DNA from: Marinobacter sp. 1-4A
Lineage (GTDB): Bacteria; Pseudomonadota; Gammaproteobacteria; Pseudomonadales; Oleiphilaceae
Direction: 5' to 3'
Length of the DNA stretch: 64,000 nucleotides
Assembly (NCBI RefSeq): GCF_016597725.1
Contig: NZ_VCGY01000008.1
Span: 1-64,000, forward strand
Shown here: piece after piece, positions 46,669-58,635 of the stretch
Numbering within the stretch: position 1 is the stretch's first letter
How the letters are laid out: each line of letters starts with the position of its first letter
Made by a program: the position numbers and the translations under genes
The notes under the pieces: generated by a model
What the model was told of the DNA's origin: nothing
What the model saw: the letters and a program-made list of their open reading frames with translations, nothing else
Databases searched by the model: none

Positions 46669-48084
46669 TTACTTTCTGCCGTATCGGTCTTCATACCGGA
46701 CAATATCATCCTCACCGAGATAGGAGCCGGACTGCACTTCAATTAGCTCTAAATCGATAACCCCCGGGTTTTCCAAAGAATGCACCTGCCCTATCGGGAT
46801 ATAAGTGGACTGATTTTCAGTGACCAAGTAGGTTTTTTCTCCGTTTGTTACCTTTGCAGTGCCGCTGACGACAATCCAGTGTTCAGCGCGATGATGATGC
46901 ATCTGCACGGAAAGCTTGGCGCCAGGCTTCACAGTGATTCGCTTGACCTGATAACGGTGGCCACTGTCTATGGAGTCATAAACGCCCCAGGGGCGATACA
47001 CCTCACGGTGGTTCATATGTTCGTGCCGGCCATCATTGCGAATTTGCTCGACCACTGCTTTTACTTCCTGAACCTTATCTTTGCGAGCAACAAGAACCGC
47101 GTCTTTGGTTTCGATGATAACGAGATCATCGACACCAATCGTTGCGACGAGCCTACTGTCTGCACGCACAAGGGTGTTGCTGGCTTGGAGAGCTATCACG
47201 TCACCGCTCAGGCTATTGCCATCAGCGTCTTTATCGCTAACTTCCCAAAGAGCGGACCAGGAACCTATATCGCTCCACCCAGCGTCAAGAGAAACAACCG
47301 CAGCGTGATCGGTTTTTTCCATAACGGCGTAGTCGACGGATTCGGAGGGGCAGCTGGCGAACAGCTCAGAGTTTATCCGTATAAAGTGGAGGTCTTCATC
47401 GGTCTCTGCCATGGCTGCGCGGCAGGCTTTGAGAATATCCGGGCGGTGCAACTCAAGCTCGTTCAGGTATTGCCGGGCACCAAACATAAACATGCCGCTG
47501 TTCCAGAGGTATTCTCCCGATTCAAGATAGGCTTTTGCCGTTTGACTGTCTGGCTTTTCCACAAAGCCATCAACGGAGTAGCAATCGGCAGAAATTTCGT
47601 TGCCGCGGTGTATGTATCCGTAACCGGTTTCCGGTTGATGGGGAACAATTCCAAAGGTCACAAGCTTGCCTTCTTTGGCTAAAGGTATCGCTTTTGTGAC
47701 GCCTTGTTGAAAAGCCTCTACATTCTTGATGAGATGGTCAGCGGCAAGTACCAGCATCAGCGGGTCATCGCTATCGCTGCTTTCGCACAGGCGCAGTGCT
47801 GCCAGCGCGATGGCAGGCGCGGTGTTACGACCGCAAGGCTCAAGAATAATGCAGCTGTCTTCAAGCCCGGACTGTCGCATTTGCTCTGCCGCCAAAAAGC
47901 GATGTTCCTCATTGCAGATCAGCAGTGGCTTTCGAGCGTCTATTCCGTCAAGTCTAGCCACAGTGCTCTGCAGCATCGAAAGCGGGCCGTCGGCCAGCTT
48001 GAGAAACTGTTTGGGGTTAAGTTGCCGTGACAGCGGCCAAAGTCGCGAGCCGGTGCCGCCAGCCATAATGACGGGATAGATCAT
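46669..48084 (-). CDS. manC: Mannose-1-phosphate guanylyltransferase/mannose-6-phosphate isomerase
   Basis: From the ATG at 48084 the product is 471 residues, the usual length of the bifunctional enzyme, starting [20 protein letters not shown]. It makes GDP-mannose and, through its second domain, interconverts mannose-6-phosphate and fructose-6-phosphate. The nucleotidyl part has the pyrophosphorylase motif [12 protein letters not shown] and FVEKPD. The cupin isomerase part (about 350-471) shows [20 protein letters not shown] and [16 protein letters not shown] with metal-binding histidines. It implies mannose or a GDP-mannose-derived sugar in the surface polysaccharide. Confidence 0.95.
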   Translation of the reverse strand: MIYPVIMAGGTGSRLWPLSRQLNPKQFLKLADGPLSMLQSTVARLDGIDARKPLLICNEEHRFLAAEQMRQSGLEDSCIILEPCGRNTAPAIALAALRLCESSDSDDPLMLVLAADHLIKNVEAFQQGVTKAIPLAKEGKLVTFGIVPHQPETGYGYIHRGNEISADCYSVDGFVEKPDSQTAKAYLESGEYLWNSGMFMFGARQYLNELELHRPDILKACRAAMAETDEDLHFIRINSELFASCPSESVDYAVMEKTDHAAVVSLDAGWSDIGSWSALWEVSDKDADGNSLSGDVIALQASNTLVRADSRLVATIGVDDLVIIETKDAVLVARKDKVQEVKAVVEQIRNDGRHEHMNHREVYRPWGVYDSIDSGHRYQVKRITVKPGAKLSVQMHHHRAEHWIVVSGTAKVTNGEKTYLVTENQSTYIPIGQVHSLENPGVIDLELIEVQSGSYLGEDDIVRYEDRYGRK

Positions 48085-48211
48085 GCAATTGCTCCAAGTG
48101 TAGCTTTCAGTCAGCATTGGCATCTTCGAAGGGCGGAATATTAACACAGGCTGCTCTGTCTGGCAGTTAGGGGTTGCGCCAATTCTCCTGACTAATACAA
48201 AGAGGTTGTTG

Positions 48212-49234
48212 ATGAAAGTATGTCAGGTCATGGCCGGAGATGGAGACGGTGGTCTTGAGAGCCATTTCGGTGAGCTTAGTAACGGCTTGGCGGGCGCTGG
48301 CTGTCATCTGGTCGCCATAGGTCATAAAAAATACCGTAGCCGCTTCGAGTCGTCTGTGAGGCATATCCCGCTCGATCTGAGTGGAGGGCGCCGTAACCCG
48401 CTATTGTTAGCGCATCTTGCTTGGATTTTACGACAAGAAGCTCCGGATATCGTTCATGCCCAAGCTAACAAAGCGGTTGAAATGCTGGCACAGATTAGGG
48501 CCGTAGTTCCCGGATATCGCGTAGGGACTATTCATAATAGTAAGCGTTCGACTGGAATGTTTGCCAGGATGCAAACAGTGATAGGTGTCAGTAGGGGTGT
48601 GGTTTCCAATCTTACACACCCTGATGTGCGGGTTGTTTATAACGGTATGAAACCTTATTCCGAGCAGGCGGTTGACCGATCCGCTTTTGCGCAAACTTTC
48701 GACTTGAACCCACATCTTCCAATAACCCTGTCAGTCGGTCGGTTGGTACCTACCAAGGCCTTTGATAATCTGATTTCAGCCTGGCAGCCCCGCCATGGGC
48801 AATTAATTATTGTTGGAGAGGGGGCTGAAAGACCCACGCTGGAAAGCATGATTCGCAAAAGGGGCTTGGAACAGTGCGTGAAGCTGGCGGGCTTTCGCTC
48901 TGATGTTCGGGCAATGATGCAGGTTGCGGACTTGCTTGTGTTCGCCTCCCATCGCGAAGGGTTTAGTTATGCGTTGGCAGAGGCGTTGTTGAGTAGCCTA
49001 CCCGTGCTATCTACAAGGGTGCCTGGTGCTGAGGAGGTGCTGCCACCTGAGTATTTAGTTGAATGCGATAATGTTGACGCGCTTAGAGATAGTTTGAGCT
49101 GGCTGACACAAAACCTTGAAAGGGCTAAGCAGGATCAGGCTACACTGTTTGATTGGGCTCGTCAGGCGTTAACGGTCGATAATATGGTTGCCGAAACGTT
49201 CAATATTTATCAGGAGGTAATGGGCCGTAAGTGA
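48212..49234 (+). CDS. Glycosyltransferase family 4
   Basis: The ATG at 48212, with AAGAGG before it, gives 340 residues, [23 protein letters not shown] fold: the N-terminal acceptor half ends near [20 protein letters not shown]. The C-terminal half has the [18 protein letters not shown] and [20 protein letters not shown] blocks, the latter containing the EX7E-type pair. The GGLESH start is typical of LPS heptosyl-, hexosyl- or mannosyltransferases. Its stop overlaps the next start (GTGA), so both are probably co-translated. Confidence 0.88.
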   Translation: MKVCQVMAGDGDGGLESHFGELSNGLAGAGCHLVAIGHKKYRSRFESSVRHIPLDLSGGRRNPLLLAHLAWILRQEAPDIVHAQANKAVEMLAQIRAVVPGYRVGTIHNSKRSTGMFARMQTVIGVSRGVVSNLTHPDVRVVYNGMKPYSEQAVDRSAFAQTFDLNPHLPITLSVGRLVPTKAFDNLISAWQPRHGQLIIVGEGAERPTLESMIRKRGLEQCVKLAGFRSDVRAMMQVADLLVFASHREGFSYALAEALLSSLPVLSTRVPGAEEVLPPEYLVECDNVDALRDSLSWLTQNLERAKQDQATLFDWARQALTVDNMVAETFNIYQEVMGRK

Positions 49235-50256
49235 CCAAATTGAAGGTGCTGATTTTATCGGATGGCGTTCCCGGCCATGTTAATCAAGCGCGGGGCTTGG
49301 TGCATTGGTTGTCGAAGCGATACGAGTTAGTTTGCTCTGAGCAAGCGGTCAGTTTACGTGCGAGGCCAGCGGCTCGTGTTTTGTTGCCTTATGCGCTCAA
49401 AGTGCGTGGCATAGGCGCCAATGTTGGCAAGGCTTTTTATCGTACACATGGCCTTGATGGCACACCGCCGGATCTGATCATCTCTGCGGGCGGGAATACT
49501 TCGTTTTTGAATATTGCCTTGGCACGAAAGTGGTCTGTGCCGAATGTGTTTTTGGGTTCAAGCCGTAGGCTGCATTCAGATGACTTTGCAGCACACCTAA
49601 CCCTTGAGCCGACTGGAGAGCCGCACAATATCGTTATGGATCTGGTTCCAACGGGAACCAATCTAAGCGAGCAAAGCCGTGAGGGCTGTGTATTGCGAGC
49701 GAGTTTGCAACTGCAGGCACAACAACCACTCTATAGTCTTATTGTTGGTGGTGATGGTTCAGGTTTTATTTATGAGGAAGCTACATGGCGGCAACTTGGT
49801 GAGCTTGTCGCGGATTTATCTGGGCGAGACGATTGCCGGTGGCTTGTTACGACCTCGCGGCGCACGGGTAATACAGGTGAGCAGTTGCTGAGAAAGGCAT
49901 TGCCACAGTCAGTGTTGGCAGACTCCGTTTGGTGGGGCAATGAACCGAAAAAAGTAATGAGCAGCTACCTTGGCGCGGCGGATGCCGTGTTTGTCACGGG
50001 GGACAGTATGATGATGGTTAATGAGGCAATTGCGAGCCAAAAGCCAACCGTTGTTTTGGAGCCAGACAATGCAAAGCCAAGCGAGCGTCACCGTCAAGCG
50101 CTTCTGCGCTTTCAGGAGGCGGGATACTGTAACCTGCACCAGTTGGGCTCATGTGTGCCTCGTCTGCCAAGTAACACCAATAAAGACGATCGCGCCGGTG
50201 ATCGGGTGCTTTCCCAATTAGAAAAACTGATCCCCTCCCTGCAACGCTTTCGGTAA
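49231..50256 (+). CDS. ELM1/GtrOC1-family protein, copy 1
   Basis: Product is 341 residues, GTG start overlapping the previous stop by four bases. LKVLILSDGVPGHVNQARGL and PDLIISAGGNTSFLNIAL are the N-terminal hallmark of the ELM1 (DUF1022) family. WLVTTSRRTGNTGEQLL and FVTGDSMMMVNEAIASQKPT mark the C-terminal GT-B-like half. The family is named after a plant mitochondrial-fission protein; bacterial members are found in LPS and polysaccharide clusters and are probably sugar transferases, with no activity known to me. Second copy at 51377-52354. Confidence 0.8.
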   Translation: MTKLKVLILSDGVPGHVNQARGLVHWLSKRYELVCSEQAVSLRARPAARVLLPYALKVRGIGANVGKAFYRTHGLDGTPPDLIISAGGNTSFLNIALARKWSVPNVFLGSSRRLHSDDFAAHLTLEPTGEPHNIVMDLVPTGTNLSEQSREGCVLRASLQLQAQQPLYSLIVGGDGSGFIYEEATWRQLGELVADLSGRDDCRWLVTTSRRTGNTGEQLLRKALPQSVLADSVWWGNEPKKVMSSYLGAADAVFVTGDSMMMVNEAIASQKPTVVLEPDNAKPSERHRQALLRFQEAGYCNLHQLGSCVPRLPSNTNKDDRAGDRVLSQLEKLIPSLQRFR

Positions 50257-50279
50257 CTGCAGGCTCGCTCTTTATCAGG

Positions 50280-51380
50280 CTATTGCTGTATCAATCTCTG
50301 GTATATATCGAGCGTAGACTCGGTTTGCGCCTGAAGCCGAAAACGGTATGGAATGTCAATTGCTGGAGTTCTGCCCTGTAACAGTTTGAGGGCTACCTGT
50401 GCGAACTCACGGGTATCATCCGGTGTTACCAACCCGTCGCGAAAACAGGCTTGTAATGTTTCTGCGGCGCCGCCTCGGTTAAAGGCAACCACCGGTGTTC
50501 CGGAGGACAGGGCTTCTGTCACTGTGCGGCCGAAAGGTTCCGGCTTGGTGGACATGTGGCACACCAGATCGGCAAAGAGGTATAGCTCTGCCATGTCGTC
50601 TCTCTGCCCCAGAAACGTTACCTTGTTGGCAAGCCCAAGCTTCTCTCTATGTCGCTCAAGCTCCTGCATAAAGCGCTCTTTGCCCGGTTCCGCTCCGCCC
50701 ACAATAATGCCGTGGCAATCTGCATTTTTGCGGGTGATCTCTTGCATGGCTTCAAGAAACTGCAATTGGCCTTTCCACCGCGAAATACGCCCTGGCATCA
50801 TCAGAATGCGTTTGTTTTCAAGTTCCGGAAACTTCGTTATCAAAGCCTGACGCCATGCCTCGCTCAACGCTCTGCGCTGGAAATAATCCACATCCACACC
50901 GCGCTGAATGACCGTCAGTTTTTGCTCTGGAACCTGATAGTTTTGGATGATGTAGTTCCGCACGCAGTTGGATACTGCAATCACCTGATCGGATTTTGCC
51001 ATGATGGCGCTGTACGGATTAACGGAGTACATGCCGTGAAAGGTTGAAACAATGGCTGGCCGCTGACGCACGGGTAACCCCTTCCATGCAAGGCGCACAA
51101 TCCAGGCCGGCATGCGTGAACGCACGTGAATAATGTCTGGCTGCAACTCCTGAATCAGGGTACGCATGGGGCGGATTTGCCCGAGCGATGCTGGCGACTT
51201 ACGGTGAATGGGCATTTCAATATGAGTTGAGCCTTGCTCCTCAAGGCGCTTCGCCAGAGGGCCGCCATTAGAAACAACATAGGACTCGTGGCCGTGCCGT
51301 ACAAGGTCCGCAGCAAACTCTACGGTGCCTCTTTCTACTCCGCCACTGTGGAGGGCTGGCAGTGCCTGAAGGATTCTCAA
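50280..51380 (-). CDS. Glycosyltransferase family 4 (TTG start)
   Basis: The TTG at 51380 is preceded by GGGAGAG and overlaps the stop of the upstream gene (TTGA), which fixes the start and gives 366 residues, LRILQALPALHSGGVERGTV. GT-B motifs: RGTVEFAADLVRHGHESYVV, MPGRISRWKGQLQFLEAM (donor-site start, residue about 195) and KPEPFGRTVTEALSSGTPVV with the EX7E-type pair. Related to LPS core and O-antigen hexosyltransferases. It is translationally coupled with the ELM1-family gene upstream, mirroring the GT4-ELM1 pair at 48212-50256. Confidence 0.88.
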   Translation of the reverse strand: MRILQALPALHSGGVERGTVEFAADLVRHGHESYVVSNGGPLAKRLEEQGSTHIEMPIHRKSPASLGQIRPMRTLIQELQPDIIHVRSRMPAWIVRLAWKGLPVRQRPAIVSTFHGMYSVNPYSAIMAKSDQVIAVSNCVRNYIIQNYQVPEQKLTVIQRGVDVDYFQRRALSEAWRQALITKFPELENKRILMMPGRISRWKGQLQFLEAMQEITRKNADCHGIIVGGAEPGKERFMQELERHREKLGLANKVTFLGQRDDMAELYLFADLVCHMSTKPEPFGRTVTEALSSGTPVVAFNRGGAAETLQACFRDGLVTPDDTREFAQVALKLLQGRTPAIDIPYRFRLQAQTESTLDIYQRLIQQ

Positions 51381-52354
51381 GTGCTCTCCCTCTTTGATTT
51401 TGATCGCTTTCGGATATCTGGTGCAAGCCAGCGTTGTATCACCCACTCGGCAGCCCGATCCGCTTCCCAGAGAGCCTTCTCCTGACCGGTTTTGCCTGCC
51501 ATTACCGTAGCATGATCACTCCAGCGTGCCACATAACCAGCTTTTACTAACTCCCATATGCCGTTTGCAACACGGCTGCCGGAGCGTTCTGGTAGCTGAA
51601 ACAGTCCGGTTGGTACACCGGATGTTGCTGCCTCACACACCATGGACATGCTGTCCGGTGTTACCCAAATGGCACGGGATGCAGCGATTTGATGGTTGAG
51701 CCAATTTTCATGTGTCTGGTCAGGGGTGACCACTGTAATCTTGGCGCTTACAAACTCATCAATGTTTGTTTTGAGTGCTTCTGGTGTTCGCCTTGAGCTC
51801 GTGATCGTCCAGCGCCAATCAGGGTATTCGCCGATCAGGTGCGCCACTTGCCCAAGTACAACGTCGTCGTCCCAGTCAAAATGTGTCGATGGTCCCCCAA
51901 GTAATATCAGAGCCTCCGGTTTGTCAGTAATTCTGGCAAGGGGCGTTACGGTGTTTATGGCGCCTTCGGTGATCAGCGTTTTCTGGTCTTGTGCTACGCC
52001 ATCATGGGCAGGAATTATGGCGCCATCGACCCACTGGCGTGGGAAACTGGGCTTCATAATCACCAGCGTTTTGGCGTTTCTGCGCCTTCGTAGTGAGAGC
52101 AAAAGCCTGTGTGTACCGGAGCCTGCAGCAATAACCAGATCGGGTTGGGGGAGCGACGGGTCCAGCGAAGGGGGAATCGCAAGTAACGCCCGCCAAAGTG
52201 GAACCTTGGTGTCTTGAGTTGAAATCCAGAACAGACTGGCGCCGGCTTTAACCCGCAATCGGTTACCCAGACCTTTTAGCTGATTCCGGTGCCCGGGCTT
52301 GTTGTCTGTTAGCAACCATATTACAGGTGCCGCAGAGGTGTTATTTGTCGCCAT
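51377..52354 (-). CDS. ELM1/GtrOC1-family protein, copy 2
   Basis: Product is 325 residues, MATNNTSAAPVIWLLTDNKP at the start. The same landmarks as copy 1 are visible: LLTDNKPGHRNQLKGLGNRL, PDLVIAAGSGTHRLLLSL, WTITSSRRTPEALKTNI and WVTPDSMSMVCEAATSGVPT. Overlaps the GT4 gene downstream by four bases and the acyltransferase upstream ends 14 bases inside it (52341-52354), so three minus-strand genes form one unit. Two ELM1 copies each next to a GT4 gene suggest a duplicated module. Activity unknown; sugar transfer is an inference. Confidence 0.8.
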   Translation of the reverse strand: MATNNTSAAPVIWLLTDNKPGHRNQLKGLGNRLRVKAGASLFWISTQDTKVPLWRALLAIPPSLDPSLPQPDLVIAAGSGTHRLLLSLRRRRNAKTLVIMKPSFPRQWVDGAIIPAHDGVAQDQKTLITEGAINTVTPLARITDKPEALILLGGPSTHFDWDDDVVLGQVAHLIGEYPDWRWTITSSRRTPEALKTNIDEFVSAKITVVTPDQTHENWLNHQIAASRAIWVTPDSMSMVCEAATSGVPTGLFQLPERSGSRVANGIWELVKAGYVARWSDHATVMAGKTGQEKALWEADRAAEWVIQRWLAPDIRKRSKSKREST

Positions 52355-53288
52355 AAAAGCCCGGGTCGTTTATGTCTGGCCGTGTCTTGAAGCGGCGGTG
52401 CATCCAGAGATATTGATCTGGTGCGCGGCGGATTTCTCGCTCAAGAATCTGGTTGATTTCGGTTGCGTCCTGCATGTCGTCGCCGCTGGGAAATGGGTCC
52501 AGAGGAGGGTGGAAGTAAATGTCATAGCCCGGTTTATCCTGCCGCCGGAAGTGGCTGAACGGGACTACTTTACAGTGGCTGCGTGCAGCAATACGGGAGG
52601 TGGCCGTAATGGTGCCCGTTGGCACTCCAAAAAATGGCGCGAATACAATCTCTTTGCGACCGTAGTCTTGGTCTGCGGCATACCACACCGTGCGGTTATT
52701 ACGCAGGCTTCGGAACAGGCCGCGGAGATCTCGCGCGCCAAGAACCGTCTCATAGCGGCGCTCCCTTGCACGGGTCATAACGGCATTCATCAGAGGGTTA
52801 TTATGATCCCGCTGCATTACGTCAGCTTCAATGTACTCGGTAACCAGGCTGCCCCCTAAATCCAGAGTGCTGTAATGGCCACCGAGTAGCAATACACCTT
52901 TGCCTTCGGCCAGGGCATTATCAAGGTGCTCCTTGCCATGAACTATCGTTATACCTGTTAACTTTGCAGGGTTTCGGAACCAGGCTATTCCCAATTCCAT
53001 TACACCAATGCCGTTTGCGATAAAGGTGTTGCGAACTAAGGCCTCTTGCTGTGCCTTTGGAAGCTCGGGAAAGCACAGGCGTATATTAACCTCGGCGATG
53101 TGACGCCGTTTTTTGGTTAGCCGCAACGCCAGTAGCCCTATGCATTTGCCTAGCCACCACTGAAAGCGAATAGGGAGTTGTGCTGAACACCACATGACAA
53201 AAATACCAATCCAGGTCGGCCACCAGCGGGGGTGGCGGTAGGCTGAGTAGTCTGTATTGCGCGCCTGACGGCGGTATGTCTTAGTCAC
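52341..53288 (-). CDS. Lipid A acyltransferase (LpxL/LpxM family), second copy
   Basis: With the GTG at 53288 (GGGCAG upstream) the product is 315 residues, starting MTKTYRRQARNTDYSAYRHP; an ATG far upstream adds 44 residues with no family match. One membrane helix near residues 25-42. The acyltransferase motif HX4D reads HYSTLDLGG (near 150), and YAADQDYGRKEIVFAPFFGV follows. It would transfer a secondary fatty acid to lipid A. It is divergent from waaA, which makes the acceptor Kdo-lipid A. The other family member is at 39340-40245. Confidence 0.9.
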   Translation of the reverse strand: MTKTYRRQARNTDYSAYRHPRWWPTWIGIFVMWCSAQLPIRFQWWLGKCIGLLALRLTKKRRHIAEVNIRLCFPELPKAQQEALVRNTFIANGIGVMELGIAWFRNPAKLTGITIVHGKEHLDNALAEGKGVLLLGGHYSTLDLGGSLVTEYIEADVMQRDHNNPLMNAVMTRARERRYETVLGARDLRGLFRSLRNNRTVWYAADQDYGRKEIVFAPFFGVPTGTITATSRIAARSHCKVVPFSHFRRQDKPGYDIYFHPPLDPFPSGDDMQDATEINQILEREIRRAPDQYLWMHRRFKTRPDINDPGFYGDK

Positions 53289-53411
53289 TTGAAATCTGCC
53301 CTGCAAGCTCAGTGGATTATTGCTTAGCCCATGCTGCCCGGGAGGGTGAGTCGGAAGCAAATGATTAGGCTTTACGATATGATATCGCACTTGGTTTTCT
53401 GGGGGTCCTGC

Positions 53412-54665
53412 GTGCTTCAATTTATTTATTCACAGCTTATACGCTTGGCGCTACCCTTTATTCTTCTGCGTTTATGGTGGCAAGGCCGAGAGGCGCCGGA
53501 GCTAAGGGTGAATTGGCAACAGCGTGTGGGGTTTGTGCCTCGGGCCAGTGGTACGGTTGTCTGGGTACATGCTGTGTCGGTGGGTGAGACGATTGCAGCA
53601 GCGCCCATGGTGCGGCGGCTGCTTACCCGCAATCCCGATATTACTGTCTTGATGACAGCCATGACAGACACAGGCCTCACGCAGGCGATGAAAATGTTTG
53701 GCAGCCAAGTTCAGTATGCCTACGCACCCTACGATACCCCCGGGTCGATACGCCGGTTTCTCAACCGGGTTAATCCCAGAATTCTGGTCATTATGGAAAC
53801 GGAAATATGGCCAAACATGATTCGCCAAAGCCGCGCCAGAGGCGTGCCGGTATTCCTTATCAATGCACGGCTCTCCGAGCGTTCTGCACAGGGTTACGAG
53901 CGTGTTAAGCGACTGGTTGCGCCGATTATGCGCAGTATCAGTTGGGTGGCTGCTCAGGCTGAAAAGGATGCGGAGCGCTTTCGCAGAATAGGGGTGGCTG
54001 CCTCTAAAGTTGCCGTTACTGGCAGTGTCAAATTTGATGTGGATATACCCGAGGCGGTACGCCAAGAATCACTGCAGTTAAAGCAGTCCCTATCTAACCG
54101 ACCTGTATGGGTTGCTGGCAGCACCCATGAGGGCGAAGATGCCCAATTGTTGGCAGCGCATAAACAACTTTTGCGCGACCAACCTGAAGCACTTTTGATC
54201 ATCGTGCCTCGCCACCCCGAGCGGTTTGAATCCGTGGCGGATTTGGTTCTCCAAAATGAGTTCTCTCTGGCGCGGCGCTCGTTGGGCGGTGATTTCTCAG
54301 GTGCCCAAGTATATCTCGGCGATACCATGGGTGAGTTGATGATGCTCTATGGTGCCAGTGACGTGGCTTTTGTTGGTGGTTCGCTGATTCAGCGCGGCGG
54401 TCACAACCCTTTAGAGCCCGCAGGCTGGGGCATTCCGGTGGTTTCCGGGCATCACGTGTTTAACTTTGAAACCATCTATCAAAGGCTCCTTGACGATGGC
54501 GGTGTGACCATGGTCGGCAACAGCGATGAACTCTTTCATCACTTATCAGCTTTGTTCAGCAATGCTGATGAGCGACAGGCGAGTGGTCAGCGGGCGCTCT
54601 CGGTGGTCAACAAGAACAAGGGTGCGCTGGATAGGGTTGTTGATGGAATCATTGCAAGGGTGTGA
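53412..54665 (+). CDS. waaA: Kdo transferase
   Basis: Adds Kdo to lipid IVA at the cytosolic face of the inner membrane. With the GTG at 53412 (GGGGG nearby) the product is 417 residues, close to E. coli 425, and its first residues line up with other WaaA. ATG codons at 53361 or 53331 would add 17 or 27 residues. One N-terminal helix (ALPFILLRLWW), then the GT-B fold with the catalytic-base region VSVGETIAAAP (Glu near residue 50). GSTHEGEDAQLLAAHKQLL and GGSLIQRGGHNPLEPAGWG follow in the donor half. Divergent from the acyltransferase. Confidence 0.9.
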   Translation: MLQFIYSQLIRLALPFILLRLWWQGREAPELRVNWQQRVGFVPRASGTVVWVHAVSVGETIAAAPMVRRLLTRNPDITVLMTAMTDTGLTQAMKMFGSQVQYAYAPYDTPGSIRRFLNRVNPRILVIMETEIWPNMIRQSRARGVPVFLINARLSERSAQGYERVKRLVAPIMRSISWVAAQAEKDAERFRRIGVAASKVAVTGSVKFDVDIPEAVRQESLQLKQSLSNRPVWVAGSTHEGEDAQLLAAHKQLLRDQPEALLIIVPRHPERFESVADLVLQNEFSLARRSLGGDFSGAQVYLGDTMGELMMLYGASDVAFVGGSLIQRGGHNPLEPAGWGIPVVSGHHVFNFETIYQRLLDDGGVTMVGNSDELFHHLSALFSNADERQASGQRALSVVNKNKGALDRVVDGIIARV

Positions 54666-54708
54666 TGAAAGGCAGGGTGGGGAAGCTGGGTTCCACACCC
54701 TGTTTCAT
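54665..54708. terminator. Probable bidirectional terminator between waaA and tolC
   Basis: ATGAAA-GG-CAGGGTG and CACCCTG-TTTCAT form a stem of 13 pairs with a two-base bulge. It begins at the waaA stop codon and lies between two convergent genes. No long T run follows, so confidence is moderate. Confidence 0.5.
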
Positions 54709-54734
54709 TCGTTTGCCGAGTGCTGAAGATTAAC

Positions 54735-56111
54735 CTAGAGGGTCGGGTCCTTCAGGGTTTCTTTATCATTGGCGAGAGCCTCAATGCCCGGTGCGTTGGC
54801 GCTAAGCCAGTTGTTCAGTTCAATCAAATCCCTCGGGCTAAGTGTGCCTGCAGCCTGTTTTAGCTGAAGCATGTTGATGACGTAGTCGTAGCGTGCGTTG
54901 GCGTAATCTCTCAGCGCCACGTAGTAAGCTCGTTCCGCATCCAGCACTTCAACAATATTCCGGGTGCCTACGTCATAACCCGCACGAGTGGCATCGAGTG
55001 CGCTGCGGCGGGAGATGATGGTGCGCTCCAGAGCTGAAGCTGTTTCAATATTGTTGTTGATCGTCAGGAACAGGCTGCGGGTATTAACACGCACGTCGCG
55101 GCGAACGGTATTCAACGACTGCTCCGCCACGGTCACCAAAGACCGCTGCTGGCGTACCCCGGCTTGAGTACCGCCGCCCGAGTACAAAGGAACCTTAAGG
55201 TTGAGCGCGATAATACCCTGAGTTGTTTCGCCATCACGCTGGAGGGTGGGCGGATTTTGCTCGATGCCATGAACATCGGATTTACCGTAAGACGCACTGA
55301 GATCCAGTGTGGGGTAGTGGCCCGCTTTGGCCTGTTTTAGCCCGGCCTCGCTGGCGTTCAGTTCATACATGGCAGACTGAATAGACCAGTTCTGCTCCAG
55401 CGCGGTCATTTCCCACGCAGCCGGGTCCATGGGCTCCGGACGGCCAAGAGGGAAGTTCTGGCGTAGGTTTTCCAGTTCGTTCGTGTATTCGCCAGTCAAC
55501 CGGGCCAACTGTTCCTTGGCAATGTTAGCTTGGTTCTCAGCAGCAATGCGCAAACTCCGGCTGTCGTCGTAGCTGGCGCGGGCTTCGTATACTTCTGTGA
55601 TCGCAATAAGGCCCACATCAAAACGCTCTTGAGCTTGCTCGTATTGGCGCTGGATTGCTGCCTCGGTGGCCTGGGAGGTCATGACCGTATCTTGTGCTCG
55701 CAACACGTTAAAGTAAGCCGTTGCGACGTCAAGAATCAGTTGCTGTTGGGCCAGATTGTACTGAGCACGCGCTGAATCTGTTTGAAACTGGCTGGCGTCA
55801 TAGCGAAACCAGGCGTCGGCGCGAAACAGAGGCTGTGTCAGTTGAAGGCCGTATTTTAGCTCGCGATAGCTGTTGTCTTGGTTGGGGCCATCAATATCAA
55901 TATGTTGGGCATCGCCATAGGCGCCAATTTGGGGCAATAAAGCGCTCTGGCTGATATCACTCGAGGCCTGCTGCGATTCGAATCTGGCCTGCGCTGTTGC
56001 AATACCAGAGTCGTAGGAGAGTGCTTTCTCGTAGGTCTCTACCAGATCCAAGGAAAGGGCGGGCTGTGCCGCCAAGAGGCCAACAAGTCCGGAAAGCAAT
56101 CGTTTTTTCAT
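54735..56111 (-). CDS. tolC: Outer membrane efflux channel TolC
   Basis: From the ATG at 56111 (AGGAGT upstream) the product is 458 residues. Signal peptide MKKRLLSGLVGLLAAQPALS. TolC forms a trimeric channel joining export pumps to the outside. The two internal repeats are visible: ALSYDSGIATAQARFESQQA with LAQQQLILDVATAYFNVLRA in the first half. The second half shows ASEAGLKQAKAGHYPTLDLS with YDVGTRNIVEVLDAERAYYV. These are the OEP-family helix and strand patterns. Substrate depends on partner pumps not in this window. Confidence 0.93.
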   Translation of the reverse strand: MKKRLLSGLVGLLAAQPALSLDLVETYEKALSYDSGIATAQARFESQQASSDISQSALLPQIGAYGDAQHIDIDGPNQDNSYRELKYGLQLTQPLFRADAWFRYDASQFQTDSARAQYNLAQQQLILDVATAYFNVLRAQDTVMTSQATEAAIQRQYEQAQERFDVGLIAITEVYEARASYDDSRSLRIAAENQANIAKEQLARLTGEYTNELENLRQNFPLGRPEPMDPAAWEMTALEQNWSIQSAMYELNASEAGLKQAKAGHYPTLDLSASYGKSDVHGIEQNPPTLQRDGETTQGIIALNLKVPLYSGGGTQAGVRQQRSLVTVAEQSLNTVRRDVRVNTRSLFLTINNNIETASALERTIISRRSALDATRAGYDVGTRNIVEVLDAERAYYVALRDYANARYDYVINMLQLKQAAGTLSPRDLIELNNWLSANAPGIEALANDKETLKDPTL

Positions 56112-58401
<2,290 letters not shown>

Positions 58402-58439
58402 GACTGGTTTCGCAGGCATGTGAGTGCGGAGTACACGCC

Positions 58440-58543
58440 CGGTGGGAGGCCTGATTCAGGACACGCTCCTTGCGGCACGTCCGTGTGTCGCTTGGGCTCC
58501 GCCATCCATGGCTCCGCACAGTCCTGAATCAGGCCTCCCACCG
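58440..58543 (-). repeat. Long-stem hairpin repeat, copy A
   Basis: Perfect 23-bp inverted arms (58440-58462 and 58521-58543) enclose a 58-base core. Read on the minus strand the core begins TGTGCGGAGCCATGGATGGC and continues with GAGCCCAAGCG. The first 21 core bases are identical to those of copy B, and further matches follow (AGCC, AAGCG, ACA, GGA-GT, AGCGT). The arms differ from those of copy B but are still self-complementary. The core has its own small dyad GCCAT-GG-ATGGC. No T run follows, so it is not a simple terminator. Likely a member of a dispersed repeat family. Confidence 0.8.
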
Positions 58544-58635
58544 AGCGCAGAATTCGCGAAGGAAAATAGAGCGTAAAGTGATTGATGGGTGCTGATCTCG
58601 TTGATTGTTTAAGAGCGGACAGCACAGTGTTGAAT

